Shown here: positions 17,000-24,900 of the stretch, piece after piece
Layout: the number at the start of each line of letters is the position of its first letter
Position numbering within the stretch: the first letter of the stretch is position 1
From: Pseudomonadota bacterium
GTDB lineage: Bacteria; Pseudomonadota; Gammaproteobacteria; Steroidobacterales; Steroidobacteraceae
Assembly (NCBI GenBank): GCA_018241505.1
Contig: JAFEDS010000022.1
Coordinates: forward strand, 1 to 64,000
DNA length: 64,000 bases
Direction: 5' to 3'
The notes under the pieces: model-generated
The model's database searches: none
Told to the model about the DNA's origin: nothing
The model's input: the letters and a program-made list of their open reading frames with translations, nothing else
Made by a program: the position numbers and the translations under genes

Positions 17000-18028
17000 C
17001 TAACGTGAGACACGAATCTCATTGTCACTCTGCACGACGGTGGCACCGAATCGCTGCTGCAGCAGCTCGGCGACGCGGCTCGGATCGCTGGACGGGAACA
17101 CCCCGCTCAGGTGGAACTGTTGCAGCTCGCGATCCTCGATGATGAGACGCCGGGAGCTGTAGCGATTGAATTCAGCAACCACCTCGCTCAGCGGGGTCTC
17201 ATGGAATATCAACTTGCCCTGCGACCATGCGGTTGCGACGGCGGTATCGGTCGAATGGGGCGTGCCCAATGAGCGTGGGGACACGCTGATCTGCTCGCCG
17301 GCGGTCACGAGCACGGGGGCCGGCCCATCCGCTTGCTGTTGTTTACGAACCGCGACGGCGCCTTCCAGGACGGTCACGATGGTGCCCCGCTCCTGGCGGT
17401 AAACGTCGAACTGGGTGCCGACCGCCCGGATATCGGTTGAGCCACTGTGGACCACAAAGGGGCGCGCCGGGTTGTGCGCGACACGGAAGATGGCCTGGCC
17501 CTGGATGAGATCGATGTTGCGCTCGGCCGCCGAGAATCGCACTCGCATGCGCGAGTTGGCATTCAACACCACGGCCGAGCCATCCGCCAGGGCGATGGTT
17601 CTTTGCTCGCCTGTGTCGGTGACGTAGATATCGCGGCGAAACTCCAACCAGGCCAGTGCGACCAGCAGCAACAGCGTGCTGGCGGCGATTGCAAAACCAA
17701 CGTGCGGACGCCGGCGAACCGGGACAGAGGGAGTTGGCGCAACGGGCGGCGCGGTAGCGAGATCTAGCTCTACGACATTGCCGCTATCGCTCGCCTGCTT
17801 CAACAAGCCGTCCAGATCGAAGGCAGTCGAGCTCTTCAACGCGCCCGTGTCTTCCCAAACCGCCGTCATCCGCAGAAAGGCATGTACGTTCTCCGGTGAC
17901 TTGCGCACCCAGGCATGGAACTCCCGGCGAGTGGATTCGTCGCCATCACGCTCGCGCAGGGCTACGAGCCATTCCGCGGCTTCAGCGCGCGCTTGGGGTG
18001 ACGGACCGGTGGAGGAATTCAGCGGCAT
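17000..18028 (-). CDS. FecR-family transmembrane anti-sigma/signal transducer
   Basis: A 342-aa inner-membrane protein from ATG 18028, 8 bp after the sigma-factor gene. The N-terminal cytoplasmic part carries the DUF4880/FecR_N pattern (AAEWLVALRERDGD, FHAWVRKSPENVHAFLRM). One transmembrane helix lies near residues 105-125 (VGFAIAASTLLLLVALAW). The periplasmic FecR domain (QRTIALADGSAVVLNANSRMRV, FVVHSGSTDIRAVGTQFDVYR) is followed by a C-terminal STN-like fold (FSRYSSRRL, LSGVFPSSDP). It relays receptor occupancy to the neighbouring sigma factor. Longer upstream frames would overlap the sigma gene and have no homology. Confidence 0.93.
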   Translation of the reverse strand: MPLNSSTGPSPQARAEAAEWLVALRERDGDESTRREFHAWVRKSPENVHAFLRMTAVWEDTGALKSSTAFDLDGLLKQASDSGNVVELDLATAPPVAPTPSVPVRRRPHVGFAIAASTLLLLVALAWLEFRRDIYVTDTGEQRTIALADGSAVVLNANSRMRVRFSAAERNIDLIQGQAIFRVAHNPARPFVVHSGSTDIRAVGTQFDVYRQERGTIVTVLEGAVAVRKQQQADGPAPVLVTAGEQISVSPRSLGTPHSTDTAVATAWSQGKLIFHETPLSEVVAEFNRYSSRRLIIEDRELQQFHLSGVFPSSDPSRVAELLQQRFGATVVQSDNEIRVSR

Positions 18029-18036
18029 GAGCGTCC

Positions 18037-18552
18037 CTACTCCAGTTCGTCGAGGTGTTCGTCGCAGTACTGCATGGCACGCAGCAGGTATTTCCTGGCC
18101 ATCGGGCGCGATACCCCGAGCCGTTGGCCAATTTCTTCGAGAGTGAGCCCCTCGCACCGATACATGAGCAAAGTGGCACACGCTCGCGGCGAGACGGCCT
18201 CCAGGCCGCGGCAGACCCTTTCAATGCGGTCACGGATATCGAGCTCCTCGGCCGGGTCGGCCGCAATATCGGGCTCCGCGACCATCTCCAGAGGGTCCAT
18301 GGTTTCGGGCCGCCGGCTCTTTTGCAGGGCATGCTGATGCAGAACGTGGTTGGCAACCGTGTAGAGGTACGCCTGGGGATTGCGGACCGCCTCGTGATCC
18401 TTGATTCGCAGCAGGCGCAGGAAAATTTCCTGCATTAAATCAGGCACATCTGCTGCCGCGTGACGCAATCGCACGGACAGGAAGCGACGTAGCTGGCGCC
18501 CGTGCGACTCGGCTACGTTGGCCATGAACGCCTGCTTTTTCTGATCGGCCAC
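18037..18552 (-). CDS. ECF sigma-70 factor (FecI-like)
   Basis: Extracytoplasmic-function sigma factor, first gene of the sigma-FecR-receptor-S9 operon. Region 2 is seen in VPDLMQEIFLRLLRI and NPQAYLYTVANHVL; region 4 in LEAVSPRACATLLMYRCEGLTLEEIGQRLGVSRPMARKYL, a typical FecI-like helix-turn-helix. I favour the GTG at 18552 with GGGAG just upstream. The in-frame ATG at 18582 adds 10 Arg-rich residues without a ribosome site. It should direct transcription of the receptor gene when the ligand is bound. I could not identify its own target promoter with confidence. Confidence 0.9.
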   Translation of the reverse strand: MADQKKQAFMANVAESHGRQLRRFLSVRLRHAAADVPDLMQEIFLRLLRIKDHEAVRNPQAYLYTVANHVLHQHALQKSRRPETMDPLEMVAEPDIAADPAEELDIRDRIERVCRGLEAVSPRACATLLMYRCEGLTLEEIGQRLGVSRPMARKYLLRAMQYCDEHLDELE

Positions 18553-18633
18553 GGGTCTCCCGCGCAGATGAGTCCTGCGCATTTACATTAGAGCGATTCC
18601 GGGGCCGAAAATGAAACCAAACCGACAGCGTTT

Positions 18634-19209
18634 TCAGCCGAGGTGCGAATCGGCTGCAGGTGTGCGCGACAGCCAATGGCGAACAACCCGCTTGCCCACC
18701 AGGTTCACCACAGAGGAAAGGGCCATGAGCCGCAGGTCGAACCAGAAACCCTGGCGGCTGAGATAGAGGCGCTCGAGCCGGCCGCTGTAACGAGCGCTTC
18801 TGCCCGCGAGGAGCTGTGAAAGGCCGGTGACTCCGGGCCTGGCCGCGAACCGCCACTCGTGACTGCGATCCGCCCAGCCAAGACGCCGTAGGTCTTCAGC
18901 AGTGAGGGGCCGGGGCCCGATGACGCTCATCTCTCCGCGCCAGACATTGATGAACTGCGGCAGTTCATCCAGCCCCGTCCGGCGCAGCCAACGGCCAACG
19001 CGCGTGACCCGATGATCGCGCATGGTCCTGAATTTGAAGACCGTGAAGGGCCGGCGTCGTTGACCAACACGGGTCTGCAAAAACAGGGGCGATCCGCCGT
19101 CCTCGAACCAGGTCGCCAACGCTATGCCCGCTGCCAGCGGGGCGAATACCACTAATGCCGTGCCTGCAGCTATCAGGTCAACGGTCCGCTTGCCCGCATA
19201 AGGTTGCAT
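18634..19209 (-). CDS. Initiating sugar-phosphate transferase (monotopic phosphoglycosyl transferase, WcaJ/PglC-like)
   Basis: A 191-aa enzyme moving a sugar-1-phosphate from a nucleotide sugar to undecaprenyl phosphate, the first step of a surface glycan. From ATG 19209: a re-entrant membrane helix (VDLIAAGTALVVFAPLAAGIALA), then the family blocks SPLFLQTRVGQ, FTVFKFRTM, RRTGLDELPQFINVWRGEMSVIGPRP with the Asp-Glu catalytic dyad, and a C-terminal RPGVTGLSQL. It is a short, minimal PGT without the large N-terminal domain of WbaP/WcaJ. It is divergent from the cystathionine-lyase-like gene and close to a Wzx-like flippase, which supports a glycan or glycolipid pathway in this region. Confidence 0.9.
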   Translation of the reverse strand: MQPYAGKRTVDLIAAGTALVVFAPLAAGIALATWFEDGGSPLFLQTRVGQRRRPFTVFKFRTMRDHRVTRVGRWLRRTGLDELPQFINVWRGEMSVIGPRPLTAEDLRRLGWADRSHEWRFAARPGVTGLSQLLAGRSARYSGRLERLYLSRQGFWFDLRLMALSSVVNLVGKRVVRHWLSRTPAADSHLG

Positions 19210-19324
19210 CGATCGCCCTCGCTCGCTCCAGTCGGCAGGAGCAGATTGAATGCAGATTGGGGCACCGCTCGGGCGCAATTCAGGCAAATTATGGCTCAAT
19301 CACTCACCACACGAGGCACGGACC

Positions 19325-20479
19325 ATGACGCGGCACTGGCGCACCCGACTTCTGCATACCAATGCGCACGTACCTGAGGGCTTCAAGTCGCTCGCCACGC
19401 CCGTTTACCGAGGCTCTACAGTGCTGTTCGATCGTCAGGCTGACGTCGCCGATCAATGGCATGCCGACAAGGGCTACGCTTACGGCCTGTATGGAACGCC
19501 TACGGTCCTCGAGCTCGGCGCCCGCGTTGCGGAGCTGGAGCAAGCTCGTCACAGCTTTGTCGTACCCGGAGGGCAGGCTGCCATCGCCTTGACCTACCTC
19601 GCGAGCTGCAAAGCAGGCAGCCACGCACTGGTCCCCTGGAACGCCTACGGACCCAACCGCGAAATGGGAGAGGGTTTGTTGCGTGCCCTCAATATTGAAG
19701 TGGAAGCGTACGATCCGATGTTGGGATCTGGGATTGGGCAACTGATCCGCCCCAACACAGCGTTGATCTGGTGCGAGAGTCCAGGTTCCGTCACGATGGA
19801 GATTCAAGACCTGCCGGCAATTGTCGGCGCCGCGCATGAACGCGGAGTGACCGTGGCGTTGGACAACAGCTATGCAGCAGGCGTATTGCTCGATGCATTT
19901 GCCATGGGCGTGGACATCAGCATACAAGCGATCACGAAATACATTGGCGGACACAGCGACGTGCTGTTAGGAACCGTGTCTGTGCGCGACGAGCGGACAT
20001 ACGAGACCGTCGGGTCCACATGGGCGCAGCTCGGTATGGCCGTTTCCCCGGATGATTGCAGTTTGGCGCTGCGGGGTTTACAGACACTGGGCGTGCGGCT
20101 GGAGCGGCTGGAACGGTCGGCGCTCGAGTTGGCACGTTGGTTGGCCGATCGGCCCGAAATTGCCTGCGTTCTGCATCCCGCCCTGCCCTCATGCCCGGGT
20201 CACGATATCTGGCAAAGGGACTTCGCAGGGTCCGCGAGCATCTTTTCCATTGTGTTTGAAAAGCGCTATAGCAAGTCACAAGTGGCGTCCTTCATTGACG
20301 CGCTCGAATTGTTCCAGATCGGCTTTAGCTGGGGTGGCGTCGCGAGCCTTGCGGTGTCATTCCCCGATCTCAAACGTCCCGGCATCGATTACGAGGGGCG
20401 TCTGGTACGCCTGAATATCGGTCTCGAAGAGGTGGCCGATCTGCGGGCTGATCTCGAGGCGGCGTTCAGGAAGCTGTAG
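19325..20479 (+). CDS. metC: Cystathionine beta-lyase-like PLP enzyme (Cys/Met metabolism family)
   Basis: A 384-aa fold-type I PLP enzyme. The start at ATG 19325 (MTRHWRT) removes a longer leader that overlaps the divergent transferase promoter. Family features: ATPVYRGSTVLFD, YGLYGTPT, the Lys that binds PLP in AITKYIGGHSDVL, and SWGGVASLA near the C-terminus, as in cystathionine beta-lyases (MetC), which split cystathionine to homocysteine, pyruvate and ammonia. The gene lies between two surface-glycan genes and its 3' end overlaps the flippase gene by 14 bp. It might therefore serve the biosynthetic cluster rather than methionine synthesis; this is conjecture. Confidence 0.85.
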   Translation: MTRHWRTRLLHTNAHVPEGFKSLATPVYRGSTVLFDRQADVADQWHADKGYAYGLYGTPTVLELGARVAELEQARHSFVVPGGQAAIALTYLASCKAGSHALVPWNAYGPNREMGEGLLRALNIEVEAYDPMLGSGIGQLIRPNTALIWCESPGSVTMEIQDLPAIVGAAHERGVTVALDNSYAAGVLLDAFAMGVDISIQAITKYIGGHSDVLLGTVSVRDERTYETVGSTWAQLGMAVSPDDCSLALRGLQTLGVRLERLERSALELARWLADRPEIACVLHPALPSCPGHDIWQRDFAGSASIFSIVFEKRYSKSQVASFIDALELFQIGFSWGGVASLAVSFPDLKRPGIDYEGRLVRLNIGLEEVADLRADLEAAFRKL

Positions 20480-21920
20480 TCCACGCACGCCTGGCAACGA
20501 GGGCCGCAACCCGCTCGAGCAGATGCGGCTGGAGCACCACCGTCAGGAGGTACAAGGCCAGGGCAACCGCCGCTACCCACATGTGTGAAGCCCCGCGCGC
20601 CTCGGCAATCGACCCGGCAAGCGCGAAAATCCCCGCAGGTAGCGCGGACCTCGCCCAATCCAACGTCACAGCCCACTGCCGGCCCGGCAGGACAACACTC
20701 ACCGAAGCCGTCCGAAGCACGACCGCCAGGAAATAGACAGCTACGCCGGTCCAACACGCGCCCGGTAGTCCCCAAATCGTCACCGACCACGCGCATGCCG
20801 GTATGAAAAGCGCCGCCTCCACGCTCTTACCGAGCGCGTCGAGCTGCGCACGACCTACTGATTGCAGCAACGTTCCCATCTGGATAGCCGTGCAACGCAG
20901 GACCGCGATCAGAAACAAGGGTACGAGCAACGGGCCAGCCGCGGTCCAATGGTCGCCCCCGAGCAGGCTGACGAGCTCGTCCCGCAACAACACAGCGGGC
21001 AGGAGTCCGGCGCACAGAAGCGCGGTCGTCGGAACCAGCACACGCCGAAGTTGGTCTGCCAGAACGGACGCACCATCATCCCGATGCCGGGCGAATGCGG
21101 GCATGGCTACCGAGTTTACAACCGTTTGCAGCATTTCCACCGGAAGCGCCGCAAGGCGATAGGCAAACAGATACAGACCCAGCGCCGCCGGTCCCAGAAT
21201 TCGACCCACCAGGTAATTGTCCACTTGCGTGGTCACAAACGTCATTGCGGTGACGATCGCAATGTAGCGACTCTGGGCGAAGCCACGCTGAAACGAGGCA
21301 CCATCCCATGCGAACCGCGGCCTGTAGGGGTGGATGACATACGAGGCCAGTGTTGTAAGAGCCGCACCGCAAAGAAACCCGATCACTAGCACCCAGGGCG
21401 AAGGCAACGACCACGCGAGCGCGGCTGTGATCAGCAAGCCGACGAGATCACTGCCCAATCGAGCCAATGCCAGCGCACGCTGCTCCAACTGGCGATATAA
21501 CAGCAACGAGCCTGGACTAGCCAGCGCAGCGACGATGAGCCACGCGCTTGAAACAACGAGCAGTGGAATCAAACGGGGCTCGTGCACAGAGGTTGCGTAA
21601 GGGACCGCGAAACAAACCACCAGCACAGCGAGAATGATACTGCGCAGCAGATGCGCGGTCCATGCCGTGTCGAGAAAGCGGCGCTCCTGCCCGGCGTCCT
21701 CGAATTTCGCAACAATAATGAGCCGGGCGAACCCTAAATCCGTGAGTGTCGAGAGAGCCGACAATGCGAAGAACACCAGTCCGAACAGGCCAAAATCATC
21801 CGGCGACAACAGGCGGGCCAGGAGCGCTGCGCGGCCGACCGTGATGAGCGTGCCCCCCACTGTCGAGACGGCCGTCCAGGAAAGAGCACGCAATTCGCGG
21901 GTCGCGGTGGCCACTGTCAC
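20466..21920 (-). CDS. Oligosaccharide flippase (Wzx/MOP superfamily)
   Basis: A 484-aa polytopic membrane protein with about 12-14 hydrophobic helices and the Polysacc_synt pattern (GRAALLARLLSPDDFGLFGLVFFALSAL). It should flip a lipid-linked glycan or glycoconjugate across the inner membrane. The GTG at 21920 overlaps the NRPS stop codon (GTGA), showing translational coupling to the NRPS. The longer frame to 22064 has an Arg/Cys-rich leader lying inside the NRPS gene and is unlikely. It is the third gene of the FkbH - NRPS - flippase operon. Its presence argues that the NRPS product is attached to, or exported like, a lipid-linked molecule. Confidence 0.88.
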   Translation of the reverse strand: MTVATATRELRALSWTAVSTVGGTLITVGRAALLARLLSPDDFGLFGLVFFALSALSTLTDLGFARLIIVAKFEDAGQERRFLDTAWTAHLLRSIILAVLVVCFAVPYATSVHEPRLIPLLVVSSAWLIVAALASPGSLLLYRQLEQRALALARLGSDLVGLLITAALAWSLPSPWVLVIGFLCGAALTTLASYVIHPYRPRFAWDGASFQRGFAQSRYIAIVTAMTFVTTQVDNYLVGRILGPAALGLYLFAYRLAALPVEMLQTVVNSVAMPAFARHRDDGASVLADQLRRVLVPTTALLCAGLLPAVLLRDELVSLLGGDHWTAAGPLLVPLFLIAVLRCTAIQMGTLLQSVGRAQLDALGKSVEAALFIPACAWSVTIWGLPGACWTGVAVYFLAVVLRTASVSVVLPGRQWAVTLDWARSALPAGIFALAGSIAEARGASHMWVAAVALALYLLTVVLQPHLLERVAALVARRAWTTAS

Positions 21921-24900
21921 CCGCGCCTCACACGAACGTCGTGGCCTGGCTTCAACATGCCATCGATGGCGGCGGCGACGCGCACAACATGGGGCTCCCC
22001 CACGGCCTGCCTGTGATCGCAAGGCAAACGAACCACCTCGAGATCGTGGCAGACACGGTTCCAACCCAACGCGCTCGGTAGCCGCGAGTAGCCACGAATG
22101 TGCCGCTCGGCGGCGAACAACGCGACCTTGCCTGTGTAAGGCGCGGGCCGCCAGTCGAGCGCCTGCCGCCCGAGCTTACGCATTTCCTCATCGTCAATCA
22201 GCGGACGGCCCTCGCCCAGGTCGGGCTCTTTCGCCTGAGTCCCGGTAATACGAGAGAGTTGATCCGTGAGCCAGATACGCCGGTCGGACCATGAAAATCG
22301 CAGGAGCTCCGCCATCCGAAAGCGTAATTTCTCAACGCCTTGCGGCAACGGCTGCGGCACACCCGCATCGAGGAGAACGACCGCCCGCACTTCGCGGCCG
22401 GCGGCCCGAAGCTGGGCTGCCATTTCCATGGCCAGGACTCCGCCAAGCGAATAGCCACAGAGAATCACAGGACCCGGGCAGGCCTGGACCAACTCGCTCG
22501 TGTAGGCCGCACAGCGGTCCTGAATGGAGTTATATGAAACGCTCGAATTGATTGCCGCCTGGAGTCCGTACAACGGGGTGTCCGAGTCGATGTGCACCGC
22601 AAGCCTTGCATAAGGTGCGAGGTGTCCGCCGATCGGATGAACAAAGATCACCGGGATTCGCCCAGGTCCCTCGCGCATCGTCAACAGGTGCCGCACACTG
22701 CGTAGCGTCGATCCCAATTGCTGCAGACGGGCAGCCATGCGGCGGGGAGTTGCATGCAGGAACAGCTCTCCCGTCGTCAGCTCGTGAGCGCGAGCCCGTG
22801 CCAGCCGAGCCATCAGGCGCAAAGCGCCGAGCGAGTCGCCACCCGCCTCAAAAAAGTCGGTATCGAGCCCGGCCGGAACGCCGAGCATCTCGGTGAAATG
22901 GTCCATCAACTCGGCTTCCAACGCGGATGCAACGTCAGTCGAGGACGCTTCGTGTTCTCCCGGTGGCAGAGGCTGCGCCGCGAGGCGGCGGCGATCGGTT
23001 TTGCCGTTTGGCGTGAGAGGAAGTTGGTCGACCTGCAGGAAGTGATAAGGCAACATGGTGTCGATGAGCCAAGCGCGTAGCCGCACGCGCAAATCCGCGC
23101 TGTTGGGTAAGGCGATACCCTTCTTGGCGACGAGGTAGGCAACCAAGCGCCCGTCGCCGCTGTTGGGTCGATGCAGGACGACGGCAGCTCGCTCTATCTC
23201 CGGAAGCCGCAGAATTGCCGCCTCCACCTCACCGGGCTCGAGGCGAAAGCCGCGCAGCTTGATCTGTTCATCGTTGCGACCGAGAAACTCCAGAGTGCCA
23301 TCGGGCAGCCACCGGGCGAGGTCACCGGTTGCGTACAGTCTGTCTGCAGGATCCGCAGGATCGGAAATGAACCGCTCTGCATTGAGCTCGGGTCGTCCAA
23401 GGTAGCCGCGCGCGACCCCGATGCCACCGATATACAACTGACCCACGACGCCCAGTGGCAGCGAGCGGCGGTTTTCATCCAACACGACCATCTTGGTGTT
23501 GGCGATGGGCCGGCCAATGCGGACAGCCTGGACATCCTGTGGAATCTTCCACGCAGAAGACCAGATCGTGGTCTCGGTGGGGCCGTAGACATTCCAGGCT
23601 TCACCGCACCGGTGTACCAGCTCCTGCGCCAGATCGAGCGGCAACGCCTCGCCCCCCACCAGCGCCTTGAGCTTCTTGTTTCCCGGCCAATCGGTCGCGA
23701 ACAAAGCACGCCACGTGGAGGGCGTGGCCTGCAGCACCGTCGCTTGCGAGCGCAGGAGGGCCTCCGCCAGCCGCGAACCGTCGCCTGCCTCTTGCGGCCC
23801 CGCCAGATAGATCCGAGCGCCGACGAGCAGCGGCAGCCAAAGCTCGAGACCTGCTATGTCACCCGAAATGGTCGTCAACGCCAGGAGCACATCGGTGCGC
23901 TCGAGCCCGGGTTCACGCGCCATGCTGCACAGCAGGTTGACTAGCGACCGGTGTGTAATCTCAACGCCCTTGGGCCGGCCGGTAGACCCGGAAGTATAAA
24001 GAACGTACGCAAGCGACTCCGGTGCGCAGTCCTGCCAATCATCTGAAACCGGCCCTACCGCACCCAGCGGCTCATCAACGCATAGAATGGTAGTCCCGGG
24101 CGCAACGGGGGGAGCACTGCCCTTTCGGCTGCGAGTTGTCAACAGAACCCGGGGTGCGGCGTCCTCGATCATGAACGCCAGCCGATCGCCCGGAAAAGCA
24201 GGGTCGAGTGGAATGTACGCCCCTCCGGCAATCAAGACCCCCAACATGGATTCCAGCATGTAGGCGTCACGTTCAACAAACAGTCCGACCCGCTGATCGC
24301 GTCCCACTCCCGCGGCACGCAGCCGCGCGGCCAGGCCTTCAGCCCTTTGCCACAGCTCACCGAAGGAGATGCAGGTCCCATCCACTTCGAGAGCCGTCGC
24401 GCCCCAGTGTTGAATTGCGGATTCGTGCAACAGGGAAACGAGAGTCCGGTCCGCCGGGAAGCTCACTGTTGTGTCATTCCACTGCGCCAGGCGTGCCCGG
24501 TCTGTCTCCGACAACCAGGCGATTGAAGCGACGCTGGCGCTCGGGTCCCGACAAAGTGCGTACAGAGCCGTCACCACACCCTGTGCAAGGCGAGCGAGAT
24601 CGCCGCAGTCAAACTGCGCGCGATTGCCGATCAGGACCAGCGAGTATGAGTCGGCGAGCTCTTCGACCGTCAAACCAATCTCATAGTCGGCGTGCTCTGC
24701 GTCGAGCTCCAGGGATTCGAGCCGACCGCCCTGAAGTTGCCGGGCTTCGCAGCGGACCAGGTGAGTAAACAACGTGCCAAACAAATCGGGCCGGCGCCGG
24801 CCGAGATTCAACGCTTTCAGGAGCCGTTCGTGCGGGATGCGCCCCCAGTTGGCCGCCTGCGCAAACGCCTCGCGATTTCTCCGCAGCAATTCCTCGAAGC

